A DNA stretch of 64,000 nucleotides from the NCBI RefSeq assembly GCF_017874715.1, contig NZ_JAGGLR010000015.1, positions 124,001 to 188,000 of the forward strand. Direction: 5' to 3'. Position numbers and translations under genes: made by a program. The notes below the pieces were generated by a model. That model was not told the origin of the DNA. It made no database searches and was given only the letters and a program-made list of their open reading frames with translations. Below, in pieces: positions 8,013 through 17,201 of the stretch (position 1 is the first letter of the stretch; each line of letters begins with the position of its first letter). The DNA comes from Streptomyces iranensis. GTDB lineage: Bacteria > Actinomycetota > Actinomycetes > Streptomycetales > Streptomycetaceae.

Positions 8013-8890
8013 TGCCGGGCTCCTTCCGGGTCAAAGGTCCAGGTGCCGAGGAGGGGAGCGATGGTCGCGAAGGCGCCCGTGAGCGCATCGAGTGCCTCCC
8101 CGATCCGCCAGGCCGCGCGGTCGCGCGGTCCGACGGCGTTGGAGACGGTCCGTACTTCCAGGGCGGGCACGGACTGGGCCGCGGCGGCCTCCGCGACGCC
8201 GAAGCCCTCCATGGCCTCGGCGACGGCGCGCGGATGGCGGCGCAGCAGCTCGGCGGCCCGTTCGGCGCTACCGGTCACGGTCGACACGGTGAGCACGGTG
8301 CCGCGCACGGCGTCCGTCGCCTCGGCGACGGCGGCGACGAGCGGGGCGGGCGGGAGGTGTTCGACGGTTCCGAAGCCCAGGTCGGTGACGGCGGCGAAGC
8401 CGTCGGGGGTCTCGGCGCCCAGGTCGGCGGCGACGATGGCGTCGGCGACGACGACGGAGCCGAGGTGTGCGGCGGTGGGCGCGGTGGCGGCGGGCGCTGG
8501 GGTGGAGATCGCTGCGGTAGAGGGCGCTGCGGTGCCGGGCGTTGTGGCGGCGGGCCGCGCCGTGGCTGTGGGCCGCGCCGTGGCTGTGGTGGCGGGCAGC
8601 GTGGTGGTGAAGCCGCCACCGATACCGGCCGATACGGCGAGGTCATAGGGGGTGCGGGCGACCGCGGCCGCGGCGAGGGCGGCGGCGGTTCCGGCCGCCG
8701 CGGCCGCCGGGCCGACCCCAGCGGCCAGGACGTCCACGGTGAGCGGCGGCCCGGTGGGCGGCGCCGGGCTCAGCCGGTGGAGCACCCCGCCGGGGACGGG
8801 GAGTTCGGCCAACTCGGGGGCCGTGGCGCCGACGCCCCGTACGACGGCGTCCCGCTCGGCTGGTACGGCCGTGACGATCAGTACGCGCAT
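8009..8890 (-). CDS. mqnB: Futalosine hydrolase
   Basis: A 293-residue nucleoside-phosphorylase-fold enzyme that removes hypoxanthine from futalosine. Family landmarks are MRVLIVTAVPAERDAV at the N terminus, AVSAGIGGGF, GSVVVADAIVAADLGAETPDGF (split here by the insertion noted next) and the nucleosidase motif AEAMEGFGVAEAA. Between GIGGGF and the GSVVVAD strand there is an Ala/Thr/Pro-rich insertion of roughly 45 residues, encoded by repetitive DNA (about 8465-8610). Futalosine hydrolases are usually near 220-250 residues, so this accounts for the extra length. First gene of the mqnB-mqnD pair. Whether the insertion affects activity is unknown. Confidence 0.9.
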   Translation of the reverse strand: MRVLIVTAVPAERDAVVRGVGATAPELAELPVPGGVLHRLSPAPPTGPPLTVDVLAAGVGPAAAAAGTAAALAAAAVARTPYDLAVSAGIGGGFTTTLPATTATARPTATARPAATTPGTAAPSTAAISTPAPAATAPTAAHLGSVVVADAIVAADLGAETPDGFAAVTDLGFGTVEHLPPAPLVAAVAEATDAVRGTVLTVSTVTGSAERAAELLRRHPRAVAEAMEGFGVAEAAAAQSVPALEVRTVSNAVGPRDRAAWRIGEALDALTGAFATIAPLLGTWTFDPEGARQ

Positions 8891-8978
8891 GGGTGGCTCC
8901 CCCCTGTCACATACAACCCTGTCACGGCGCGGCCGGTTGCCCGGTGCGACCGGGCCCAGCCCTGCGGAGTTCCGCTCG

Positions 8979-9026
8979 TCAGGAGTCCCGTCGGGAGTCC
9001 CGTCGGGAGTCCCGTCAGGAGTCCCG
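8979..9026. repeat. 12-bp tandem repeat spanning a stop codon, four copies
   Basis: Units at 8979, 8991, 9003 and 9015 (tcaggagtcccg or tcgggagtcccg). The unit at 9015 contains the TGA of the DUF2771 gene on the minus strand. The last unit, in the same frame, repeats that TGA. Confidence 0.9.
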
Positions 9027-9521
9027 TTCCAGCGTGAAGCGCCAGATGCCCTTGACGCCCTGGCTGCTCTTGCCGAGCTCGGCGACCGTGATCGTGACCT
9101 TCTTCTCGAGCGTGGTCTGGCCGGTCTGCGGGTTCTGCTTGGCGAAGAGCGTGTCGCTGTCGAAGCTGCGGTACGTCTCCTTGCTCGCCTCGGCCATGAC
9201 CGGGTTGTTGGCGATCAGGCCCCAGCTGGACTTGGCGATCTCGGGGTCCACCCCAAGCCGCACCTTGTCCCCAGAGGTCACCTTGATCGTCTTCTCGGGC
9301 TTGGCGGACAGGCAGTCCTTGAACTTCTTCGAGCTCAGGTCCTTGCCGTCGCCGTAGCAGCCGTTGCTCGCCTCGGTCGTCACGGTGTTCGAACCGACCG
9401 TCACCGTTGCCAGCGGGGTCGGCTTGTCGCAGGCGGAGAGGGCGACGAGCCCGAGGGACACAGCACAGGCGGCGGTGACGGCGCGGCGGCCCTTGCCCCT
9501 GGAAAACAGCGCAGCGGTCAT
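9015..9521 (-). CDS. DUF2771 family lipoprotein
   Basis: A 168-residue exported lipoprotein. It has a basic N terminus, a hydrophobic segment (AVTAACAVSLGLVALSAC) ending in a lipobox-like LSAC, then a beta-rich mature domain with the DUF2771 pattern (VTVGSNTVTTEASNGCYGDG, VKGIWRFTLERDS). The two Cys in NGCYGDG...FKDCLSAKP could form a disulfide. No function is established for the family. Its four last residues (ERDS) and stop are part of a 12-bp repeat that continues downstream. Confidence 0.85.
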   Translation of the reverse strand: MTAALFSRGKGRRAVTAACAVSLGLVALSACDKPTPLATVTVGSNTVTTEASNGCYGDGKDLSSKKFKDCLSAKPEKTIKVTSGDKVRLGVDPEIAKSSWGLIANNPVMAEASKETYRSFDSDTLFAKQNPQTGQTTLEKKVTITVAELGKSSQGVKGIWRFTLERDS

Positions 9522-9604
9522 GCGGGCAGGCTATCTGGCCCCATCGATCGCCTCGCGCGCGGGTACGACTCGCCGACGGCGGTCCCGCCAGGGACGCACG
9601 CCTC

Positions 9605-9699
9605 CGGTAGCTCCCAGAACTCACGCCGCCCGTAGTTCCAGAACTCACGCCGCGCGTTGCGCCCAGAACTCAGCCACCCGTAGCCCCCAGAACTCATGC
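9605..9699. repeat. About 24-bp tandem repeat spanning the MFS stop codon
   Basis: Four copies of a 24-25 bp unit, anchored by cagaactca at 9615, 9639, 9664 and 9688. The last copy overlaps the stop codon of the MFS gene (minus strand, 9694). The other copies lie downstream of it. Confidence 0.85.
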
Positions 9700-11406
9700 C
9701 ACCCGCGGATACGGCGCCCCCTGCCGGGAGGCGCTCAGCAGTCCGCGGACGCTCAGCGCCGTGCCCAGCGCGATCACCGCCGCGGCGACCGCCATCCCCA
9801 GCACTCCGTGGAGCGGCAGCACGATGCCGATGGCGCCGCCGACGACCCACGCCATCTGGAGCGTCGTCTCGGAGCGCGAGAACGCCGAGGTGCGGACCTC
9901 CTCCGGGACGTCACGCTGGATCAGCGCGTCCAGCGACAGCTTGCCGAGCGCCTGGGAGATCCCGGCCGTGGCGGCCACGGCGGCCACCGTCACCGCGCCG
10001 TAGAGGGCCGCCGACACGATGAGCACGCCCAGGGCGGAGCTCAGCACCACCGCGATGATCAGTTCCGGGCCGCGCGCCCGCAGCCAGGCGCCGATCGCGG
10101 TACCCAGCGCGTTGCCGCCGCCCGCGCAGACCGCGGCCAGGCCGAGCGAGATCTCGGGGCCGAGTCCGCCCAGCGGCTGGTCGCGGAGGAGGAAGGCGAG
10201 GAAGAGGGTGAGGAACCCGGACAGTGTCTTCAGCGCAGCACACGCCTGTAGGGCGTGCAGTACGGAGGGGCCGACCGTACGGAGGCCGGGCCGCCGGGAC
10301 CGCCCCCTCCAGAAGGCGGTCCGCGAGAAGGCGGTCCGCGAGAAGGCAGTCCGGGAGAAGGCAGTCCGGGAGAAGGCGGTCCGGGAGAAGGCGGATCCGT
10401 CCCCACCGACCGCCGGGGCGGTCCTGGCCCTGCCCACCCTGGCCTTGGGTTTACGCACCGTGACCGGGAGATGCAGATGGCGCTGCCCCGAGGTCAGCTG
10501 CGCCCTGGCCTCGCCCTTCGAGGAGTCCACCTTGTGCGGCAGGGTGAACGACAGGAATCCGCCCAGCAGGAAGATCGCGGACGCCCCGTACAGCGGCCAG
10601 CTCGGCCCGATCTGATGCAGCCCGGCCCCCAGCGGGGCCGCCGCGCCGGTGGCGAGCAGCCCGGCCAGGGTGACCCGTGAATTGGCCTTGACCAGGGAGA
10701 AGTGGGGTGGGAGCAGCCGTGGAACGACGGCGGAACGGACGACTCCGTACGCCTTGGACGCCACCAGCACGCCCAGCGCCGCCGGATAGAGCTCGAGCCC
10801 GCCGCCCGCCACCGCGCCCGCCATCGTCAGCGCGAGCACCACGCGGGTCAGCATCGCGCCCGCCATCGCCGCGCGGCGGCCGTGCGGAATGCGGTCGAGC
10901 AACGGGCCGATGACGGGGGCGAGCAGCGCGAACGGCGCCATGGTGATGACCAGGTAGAGCGCGACCCGGCCGCGGGCCTCGTCGGTCGGGACCGAGAAGA
11001 AGATCGTGGAGGCGAGGGCGACGGTGATCAGCATGTCGCCCGCGGAGTTCACCGCGTGCAGTTCGATCAGCTTGCCGAGCCCCGACTCGCCCGCGCCGTG
11101 GGCGTGGGTGGCCCGGCGGATGCCGCGCCCGGCCGCGGTGAAAGGGAGGCGCAGCGCGAAGGGGAGACGGAGCGCGTGGACGATCCAGCGGCCCGACCTC
11201 CTGGTCGAGCCGCCGCTGTACCACCGCGTTCCTGCCACCTGACCATGGTGCAGCCCAAGCGGCCGAAGCGTCAGACCTTCGACGGCTTTCCGGATGGCGG
11301 CGCCGTCGGCGGAGATCGGCAACACCCCGCTGTCCAGCGGAAATGCTCTTTCGCGGGGGCTTCGCGGGGGCTTCGCGGGGGCGCGCGGGGAGGGGGCGTA
11401 CGGCAC
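9694..11406 (-). CDS. MFS transporter
   Basis: About 570 residues if GTG 11406 (VPYAPSPRAP) is used. No convincing ribosome site is visible, so the start is approximate. After an N-terminal cytoplasmic region (AAIRKAVEGLTLRPLGLHHG, HALRLPFALRLPFTAAGRGI) come about twelve hydrophobic helices. The conserved loop is LLDRIPHGRRAAMAGAMLTR and the later segments include SFTLPHKVD and LHALQACAALKTLSGFLTLF. The central loop between helices 6 and 7 carries five consecutive AFSRT units from a 15-bp minisatellite. It belongs to a Streptomyces MFS group of unknown substrate and is divergent from DUF3027. Confidence 0.8.
   Translation of the reverse strand: MPYAPSPRAPAKPPRSPRERAFPLDSGVLPISADGAAIRKAVEGLTLRPLGLHHGQVAGTRWYSGGSTRRSGRWIVHALRLPFALRLPFTAAGRGIRRATHAHGAGESGLGKLIELHAVNSAGDMLITVALASTIFFSVPTDEARGRVALYLVITMAPFALLAPVIGPLLDRIPHGRRAAMAGAMLTRVVLALTMAGAVAGGGLELYPAALGVLVASKAYGVVRSAVVPRLLPPHFSLVKANSRVTLAGLLATGAAAPLGAGLHQIGPSWPLYGASAIFLLGGFLSFTLPHKVDSSKGEARAQLTSGQRHLHLPVTVRKPKARVGRARTAPAVGGDGSAFSRTAFSRTAFSRTAFSRTAFSRTAFWRGRSRRPGLRTVGPSVLHALQACAALKTLSGFLTLFLAFLLRDQPLGGLGPEISLGLAAVCAGGGNALGTAIGAWLRARGPELIIAVVLSSALGVLIVSAALYGAVTVAAVAATAGISQALGKLSLDALIQRDVPEEVRTSAFSRSETTLQMAWVVGGAIGIVLPLHGVLGMAVAAAVIALGTALSVRGLLSASRQGAPYPRVA
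10311..10400. repeat. 15-bp in-frame minisatellite, six copies
   Basis: Units begin at 10311, 10326, 10341, 10356, 10371 and 10386 (agaaggcggtccgcg with one or two changes). They encode the AFSRT repeats in the central cytoplasmic loop of the MFS protein. The arrays differ from each other only at a few positions, indicating recent expansion. Confidence 0.92.
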
Positions 11407-11671
11407 CGTGGCGGGAGGTGAGGATGAGACGGGGGTAGGGCCGGTGCGGCCGGACAAGGTAGCGTGCGTAACCGCGCCACCGAGGGTCGTTCCTGGCCGT
11501 GTGCCGAGTAGCCATCCCGCAGAATGGGACGTACAAGGTGCGCCCGAAGGCCGGATGGGCGCGGACGTCGACGCGGCCCCATGGTCCGCTCCGTCCGCGG
11601 TCCCGCGACGGCCGTACGGCTGGCGCACCAGGTCAGACGGCTGCGACGGCGTGGAAGAGAGAATCGATCCT

Positions 11672-12586
11672 GTGAGTGCGATGCGAAGCCGTACCCCCGA
11701 CCGCCTGTGCGCCGAGGCGGTCGAACTCGCCCGCGAGGCGGCCGTGGAAGCCGCCCGTCCGGGGCAGGTGGGCGAGTATCTGGGCGCTGTCGCCGAGGGC
11801 GACCGCGTGGTCACGCATCTCTTCGAGAGCCCCGAGCCGGGCTATCGCGGCTGGCGCTGGGCGGTCACGGTGACCCGCGCCTCCCGTGCGAAGGCCGTCA
11901 CCCTGGACGAGACGGTGCTGCTCCCCGGGCCCGACGCGCTGCTCGCGCCGGAGTGGGTGCCCTGGAGCGAGCGGCTGCGCCCCGGCGACATGGGGCCGGG
12001 CGATCTGCTCCCCACCGAGGCCGAGGATCTGCGCCTGGAGCCCGGCTACTCGGGCGAGGACGCCCCGCCGCCCAACTCCGCGGTCTCGGAGGAGATGCAG
12101 CAGCTCGCGGCGGTGGAGGAGGCCGATGTGACGGTCGGCGCCCCCGCGGCACAGACCGCCACGCCTACGGCCGGCTCGATCGCGGCCGTCGCCGAGGAAC
12201 TGGGCATGCGCCGCGCCCGGGTGCTGTCCCGCTACGGCCTCCACGTCGCGGCCGACCGCTGGGACGAGGCGTACGGCCCCAAGACCCCCATGGCCCAGGC
12301 GGCCCCCGGCACCTGCGCGAGCTGCGGCTTCCTGGTGGCCCTCGGCGGCTCGCTGGGGCAGGCGTTCGGGGTTTGCGCGAACGAGTTCAGCCCGGCGGAC
12401 GGCCGCGTCGTCTCCCTCTCGTACGGCTGCGGCGCCCACTCCGAGGCCGCCGTCATGCCCAAGCCGCCCCGCCCGGCCGCACCCGTAGTCGACGAAACCG
12501 TCGTCGAACCCCTTCCCCTCCACCCGGACCGCACGAGCGGCTCTGTCGAGCCGGACACGCCCCCAGAGGAGCTCGGCCACAGCTGA
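11672..12586 (+). CDS. DUF3027 domain protein
   Basis: A 304-residue protein with the actinobacterial DUF3027 sequence: AVELAREAAVEAARPGQVGE, HLFESPEPGYRGWRWAVTVT, WVPWSERLRPGDMGPGDLLP, and a C-terminal part with CASCGFLVALGGSLGQAFGV, VCANEFSPADGRVVSLSYGC and GAHSE. The Cys pairs suggest a metal site. Function is not established. GTG 11672 is taken as the start, with ATG 11681 an alternative. It is followed at a distance by the sacsin-like gene on the same strand. Confidence 0.85.
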   Translation: MSAMRSRTPDRLCAEAVELAREAAVEAARPGQVGEYLGAVAEGDRVVTHLFESPEPGYRGWRWAVTVTRASRAKAVTLDETVLLPGPDALLAPEWVPWSERLRPGDMGPGDLLPTEAEDLRLEPGYSGEDAPPPNSAVSEEMQQLAAVEEADVTVGAPAAQTATPTAGSIAAVAEELGMRRARVLSRYGLHVAADRWDEAYGPKTPMAQAAPGTCASCGFLVALGGSLGQAFGVCANEFSPADGRVVSLSYGCGAHSEAAVMPKPPRPAAPVVDETVVEPLPLHPDRTSGSVEPDTPPEELGHS

Positions 12587-12786
12587 GGAGCGCGGGGCCC
12601 GCCCCACGCCGTCCCTGGCCAGGTGCTGGGGAATGCCGTGCCTGGCCCCGCCGCTGGGGAACGCCGCCCCCGGCCAGGCTGCTGCAGAACGGCGGCCCCG
12701 GGGTCGGAGCCCGGCGCACGGTCGCCGCGACGGCGGCTGCGGACTCCCGCCCCGGCGGAGGCGCGCGCTCCAGTGCGTCGCGGCGC

Positions 12787-12886
12787 CAGCGTCCCCGGCC
12801 TCTTGCGGTGTCAGCGGTCCCGGCCCCTCGCGGCGCGAGCGTCCCCGGCCCCTTGCGGCGTCAGCGCCCCCGCCCCCTCGCGGCTG
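12787..12886. repeat. 25-bp intergenic tandem repeat, four copies
   Basis: Units begin at 12787, 12812, 12837 and 12862 (first 20 bases of unit one: cagcgtccccggcctcttgc). The copies differ by a few substitutions. Confidence 0.85.
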
Positions 12887-13133
12887 TCGCCTCGTCGGCC
12901 GACGGCCGTCGGCCGACGGCCGCTGGTCGCCGTAGCCCCGGACACGCCGCCTCTCGGACTCGCCCGGCGACGTGTGGGCAGGGAGGGGTCAGGTCCCAAT
13001 GGGGAGTCCGGCCCCCCGGTTCGCCCTCACCTGGCGGTCTTCCCACAGGGTGCCGCCCCCCGGCCGGGGCTGCGGTGCCCAGGGGCGCCTATGGGGGTCC
13101 GGCGGACCACGCGGCGGAGCCGCATATCGATGC

Positions 13134-13229
13134 CTTCCCCTCCCTGCCCCTCCCCGTTACCAGGGGCTTCGCCCCTGGACCCCGGGGTCTGGGGCGAAGC
13201 CCCAGTTGTGGGAAGGGGCGGGGAGGGGA
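13134..13229. repeat. Nested palindromic element, dispersed Streptomyces type
   Basis: Outer arms tcccctccctgcccctcccc and ggaaggggcggggagggga pair almost perfectly. Inside are two more hairpins, caggggcttcgcccctg and ctggggcgaagccccag around ccccggggtc. Elements with these words are common between Streptomyces genes from memory. The likely role is a terminator or RNA-structured spacer. Confidence 0.7.
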
Positions 13230-13519
13230 ACAGCCCGCCGCAGGCGCCAAGATCTGCCGCACATCCCCTGGGGCAAGCGGCGTACCCGAGGCAGGAACCG
13301 GGTGGGACGGGGCCCGCGGGCCCCGAGGTGAGGGGGAGAATCCGGTTGTGTGGGGCCCGGGGCGTCGTTTGGGGCCGGATAGCGGTACGTTCGCGGCTAG
13401 CAAGGGCGGCACGTCAGGGAACGGCGAGCGCGGTGGGGGGGATCCGCACCGCGGGGGACTCGGCGGTGTGGCGCCGTGGCGCAGGACGGACCCCGACCAG
13501 GAACTTCCGGAGGCGAGAC

Positions 13520-16500
13520 GTGAGCAGCACGGCGATGGTGCGAGGCGCGACCGAGGACGCGGACCCGTTCGGGACCGCGCGGCTGCGGCGCGGCGTGCTG
13601 GACGCCTGGGCCGCGTCGCCCGCCCGGTTCCGGGAGGACGCCAACGCCGAGGAAGACCTGGCGCTGGGCGGCCACCGGGACCGGCTGGTCGTCGAGATGG
13701 CCCAGAACGCGGCGGACGCCGCCGCCCGCGCCGGGGTGCCCGGTCGGTTGCGGCTGACCCTGCGGCCGGCCACGGACGGCGAGCCCGCCGTGCTGGCCGT
13801 CGCCAACACCGGGGCGCCGCTGGACGCGGCGGGCGTCGAGTCGCTGTCCACCCTGCGGGCGTCGGCCAAGCGGGACGATCCGGAGAGCGCGGTCGGGCGG
13901 TTCGGCGTCGGCTTCGCGGCGGTGCTCGCGGTGAGCGACGAGCCCGCGGTCGTGGGCCGCACCGGCGGGGTGCGCTGGTCGCTGGCCGAGGCGCGGGAGC
14001 TGACCCAGCGCGCCGCTGCCGCCGGCCCCGGCCTCGCCGAAGAACTGCGCCGCCGCGACGGCCACGTCCCCCTGCTGCGGCTGCCGCTGCCCGCCGAGGG
14101 GAGCGCTCCGGAGGGCTACGACACCGTCGTGGTGCTGCCGCTGCGCGACGGCGCCGCGCTGGACGTGGCGGAGCGGCTGCTGGCCGGGATCGACGACGCG
14201 CTGCTGCTGACCCTCCCCGGCCTGGCCGAGGTCGTGGTCGAGACCGTCGAGGGCACCCGGACGCTGCGCCGCCGCCAGGACGGCCCGTACACCGTCGTCG
14301 AGGACAGCGGCGAGCGCGGTACGAGGCGCTGGCGCACCGAGAGCGTCGGCGGGCGGCTGGAGCCGGAGCTGCTGGCCGACCGCCCGGTGGAGGAGCGGCT
14401 GCGCCCGGTGTGGTCGGTTACCTGGGCGGTTCCGGTGGACGCGGAGGGCGCGCCGACGCGGCCCGCGACCGCCCCGGTGGTCCATGCCCCGACGCCGACC
14501 GACGAGCCGCTGGGCATGCCCGCGCTGCTGATCGCGTCCTTCCCGCTGGAGCCCACCCGCCGCCACACCGCCCCCGGGCCGCTCACGGACTTCCTGCTGG
14601 ACCGCGCGGCCGAGGCATACGCGACGCTGCTGCGCGACTGGCATCCGGTCTCGGTCGGCTCGATCGACCTGGTCCCGGGCCAGCTGGGCCGGGGCGAGCT
14701 GGACGGGGAGCTGCGCCAGCGGGTGCTGGAGCGGCTGCCGAGGGTGCCGTTCCTGCCCAGCGCCGCCGCACCGGCGGTCGGCGTGGGCACGGAGGACGCG
14801 GCCGTGGCCGAGGCCGCGGCGGGCTGGCTCGGCTCGCCGGAGGCGCTCGGCCCGGACGCCGCCCAGGGCGGCCCCGCCGCGGGGGAGCCGACTGCCGCCC
14901 CGCCCGCGCCCGCCCCGGCCGACTGGGACGACGACGTGCTGGCGCGCGGCGGCGCCGAGGGCGAGCCGTACGCGCTGCGGCCCCGGGACGCCGAGATCGT
15001 CGAGGGCGCGGGCGCGGAGACGGTGGAGGTGCTGGCCGAGCTGTTTCCGACGCTGCTGCCCGCGGGTCTCGAGCGCCGCTCGGAGCTGCGGGTGCTGGGC
15101 GTGGCCCGGGTGCCGCTGGGCGAGCTCATCGACCGGCTCGCGGGGGTGGAGCGCGCCCCGGCCTGGTGGCGGCGGCTGTACGACTCGCTGGGCGGCATCG
15201 ACCCGGACCGGCTCAGCGGGCTGCCGGTGCCGCTGGCGGACGGCCGGACGACGATCGGGCCCCGGCAGGTGCTGCTGCCGCTGCCGGGCGAGACCGACGG
15301 CGACCTGGACAGCCTGCACGGCCTCGACAGCGGCGGCGGCCTGCACAGCCTGGACAGCATCGGAACCGCCGAGTCCGCCGGACCGTTCGAGTCCGCCGTC
15401 ACCACCGAGCCCGCCGGACCGTTCGAGTCCGCCGGAACCGCCGAGTCCGCCGGAACCGCCGGGCCTGCCGGAATCGCCGGGCCTGCCGGAACCGTCGAGT
15501 CCGGCGCGCCCGCGCGGACCCCCGAGCGCGGCGCCGCGGTCAGCGATACGCATCGCACCCTCGCTCGCCTCGGTCTGAAAGTTGCACATCCGGACGCCGC
15601 CCATCCGCTGCTGGAGAAGCTCGGCGCGACCCCTGCCACGCCCCGCGCCGTGCTGACGACCCCCCAGGTTCGGACCGCCGTCGCGCATTCGCTGGAGGCG
15701 GAGGACGAGTACGACCCGTTCGCGGAGGAGGGCGAGGGCGGCCTGGGCGCGGCGCTGGACGCCGACACGCTGGCCGACACCGTCCTCGGCCTGGTCCAGC
15801 AGGCCCGGCTGGCGCCCGGCGACGAGCCGTGGCTGGCCGCGCTCGCGCTGCCCGACGAGGACGGTGAGCTGGCCCCGGCCGGTGAGCTGGTCCTCCCCGG
15901 CAGCGCCTTCGAGCAGGTCATGCGGGAGGGCGAACTGGCCGCGTGCGACGTCGAGCTGGCCGAGCGCTGGGGTGAGCAGCCGCTCGCCGCGGTCGGTGTG
16001 CTGGCGGGCTTCACCCTGGTCAGGGCCGCCGATGTGGTGCTGGACCCGGATGAACTGGAGCCCCGCGAGGGCGACTTCACCGAACCGGACGACGCCGGTG
16101 TGCTGGACGCCGTCGACGTGTGGTGCGAGGACGTGCTGGACCGGCTGCCGGAGACGCCGGTGCCGCCGGTGGCCACCGAGATCGTGGCCGTACGCGACCT
16201 GGACCTGGTCGACGACGAGGCCTGGCCTCGGGCGCTGGCCATGCTCGCCCAGCCGCCGCTGCGCGACGCGCTGACCGCGCCGGTGCGGGTGCTGCTGCCG
16301 GACGGCACGACGGAGATCGTGCGCTCGTACACCGCGTGGTGGCTGCGCGGCCATCCGGTGCTGGACGGCCGCCGCCCCGCCGGGCTGCGCGCGGCCGGGG
16401 GCGATCCGCTGCTGGCCGGGCTGTACGAGGCGGTGGACGCGGCCGGGTTCGAGGACGAGCAGGTGCTGCGGGCGCTGGGCGTACGGACCTCCGTCGCCGC

Positions 16501-17179
16501 GCTGCTGGACGAGCCGGGCGGCGCCGCCGAACTGCTGGCCCGCCTCTCCGACCCGGATCGCGAGGTGGCCCCCGCCCAGCTGCACGCCATCTACGGGCAG
16601 CTGGCCGACCTGGAACCCGAGCAGGTGACCCTGCCGGATGAGCTGCGCGCCGTCGTGGACGGTGAGCCGACGGTGGTCGAGGCGGGCGAGGCGCTGGTCG
16701 CGGACGCCCCGGACCTGATGCCGCTGGCCGAGGCGGACGGCCGGGCGCTGCTGCCCGTACGGCCGACGCGGGCGGCGGAGCTGGCCGAGCTGTTCCAGGT
16801 GCGGCGGCTGAGCGAGGCGTACCCGGCGCGGGTGACCTCACAGGGCGATCCGCATGAGGTGCCCGAGGCAGTCCGCGAACTCCTCCCGGGCGCCCCGCTG
16901 TCGTACATCGAGCACGAGGAACTGCTGATCGAGGGCGCGGGCGCGGGTGAGGGCGCGGGCCCGGGTGACGGCGAAGGCGCGGGCGCGGGCGCGGGCCCGG
17001 TTGAGATCGAGCTGGACTGGCGGTATGTGGACGGCACCCTGCACGCCTCGACGGTCGAGGGCGTCGCGGCCGGGCTGTCCTGGGCCGCCGGCCACTGGGC
17101 GCGCCGGTTCGAGGTGGCGGCCCTGCTGGAGGATCTGACCCGTACGGAGGAACTGGCGCGGGCCCGCTGGTTCGACTGA
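13520..17179 (+). CDS. Sacsin/Hsp90-type ATP-binding-domain protein
   Basis: A 1219-residue protein. The first about 200 residues form a GHKL (Hsp90/sacsin-like) ATP-binding domain: VVEMAQNAADAAARAG (N box, with the Glu and Asn), VLAVANTGAPLDAAGV (G1), TLRASAKRD and SAVGRFGVGFAAVLAVSD (G2). The rest is long, mostly acidic and without membrane segments. It carries two low-complexity insertions, an E/S/A/G/P repeat at about 15355-15505 and a Gly/Ala/Glu repeat at about 16935-17000. GTG 13520 has GGAGG at 13509-13513. Such proteins are annotated as sacsin N-terminal-like. An ATP-driven chaperone role is inference. It is probably a single-gene unit. Confidence 0.83.
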   Translation: MSSTAMVRGATEDADPFGTARLRRGVLDAWAASPARFREDANAEEDLALGGHRDRLVVEMAQNAADAAARAGVPGRLRLTLRPATDGEPAVLAVANTGAPLDAAGVESLSTLRASAKRDDPESAVGRFGVGFAAVLAVSDEPAVVGRTGGVRWSLAEARELTQRAAAAGPGLAEELRRRDGHVPLLRLPLPAEGSAPEGYDTVVVLPLRDGAALDVAERLLAGIDDALLLTLPGLAEVVVETVEGTRTLRRRQDGPYTVVEDSGERGTRRWRTESVGGRLEPELLADRPVEERLRPVWSVTWAVPVDAEGAPTRPATAPVVHAPTPTDEPLGMPALLIASFPLEPTRRHTAPGPLTDFLLDRAAEAYATLLRDWHPVSVGSIDLVPGQLGRGELDGELRQRVLERLPRVPFLPSAAAPAVGVGTEDAAVAEAAAGWLGSPEALGPDAAQGGPAAGEPTAAPPAPAPADWDDDVLARGGAEGEPYALRPRDAEIVEGAGAETVEVLAELFPTLLPAGLERRSELRVLGVARVPLGELIDRLAGVERAPAWWRRLYDSLGGIDPDRLSGLPVPLADGRTTIGPRQVLLPLPGETDGDLDSLHGLDSGGGLHSLDSIGTAESAGPFESAVTTEPAGPFESAGTAESAGTAGPAGIAGPAGTVESGAPARTPERGAAVSDTHRTLARLGLKVAHPDAAHPLLEKLGATPATPRAVLTTPQVRTAVAHSLEAEDEYDPFAEEGEGGLGAALDADTLADTVLGLVQQARLAPGDEPWLAALALPDEDGELAPAGELVLPGSAFEQVMREGELAACDVELAERWGEQPLAAVGVLAGFTLVRAADVVLDPDELEPREGDFTEPDDAGVLDAVDVWCEDVLDRLPETPVPPVATEIVAVRDLDLVDDEAWPRALAMLAQPPLRDALTAPVRVLLPDGTTEIVRSYTAWWLRGHPVLDGRRPAGLRAAGGDPLLAGLYEAVDAAGFEDEQVLRALGVRTSVAALLDEPGGAAELLARLSDPDREVAPAQLHAIYGQLADLEPEQVTLPDELRAVVDGEPTVVEAGEALVADAPDLMPLAEADGRALLPVRPTRAAELAELFQVRRLSEAYPARVTSQGDPHEVPEAVRELLPGAPLSYIEHEELLIEGAGAGEGAGPGDGEGAGAGAGPVEIELDWRYVDGTLHASTVEGVAAGLSWAAGHWARRFEVAALLEDLTRTEELARARWFD

Positions 17180-17201
17180 GGGGCGCGCGTACGGGGCGTG
17201 C

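Larger units (their letters stand above)
12587..13519. other. 933-bp intergenic region between DUF3027 and the sacsin-like gene
   Basis: No coding sequence with credible codon use is seen. It holds a 25-bp tandem repeat (12787-12886), a perfect 20-bp palindrome CGGCCGACGGCCGTCGGCCG (12896-12915, flanked by direct repeats of GTCGGCCGAC) and a long nested palindromic element (13134-13229). The ribosome site of the next gene (GGAGG, 13509-13513) is at its right end. Confidence 0.75.

Noticed and set aside
13134..13229. Insertion sequence or MITE with transposase
   Set aside because: Only nested palindromes are present. No transposase or target-site duplication is visible.
11524..15867. A plus-strand frame of more than 1400 codons overlapping DUF3027 and the sacsin-like gene
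   Set aside because: Arg/Gly/Pro-rich frame-shifted reading of both genes plus the intergenic repeats. No start signal or domain.
13397..16590. Long open frames on the minus strand (over 800 and over 1000 codons) opposite the sacsin-like gene
   Set aside because: They are mirror images of a strongly G/C-third-position gene. Their amino-acid composition is Arg/Pro/Ser/Gln-rich without domains, and the plus-strand protein has a clear GHKL site.
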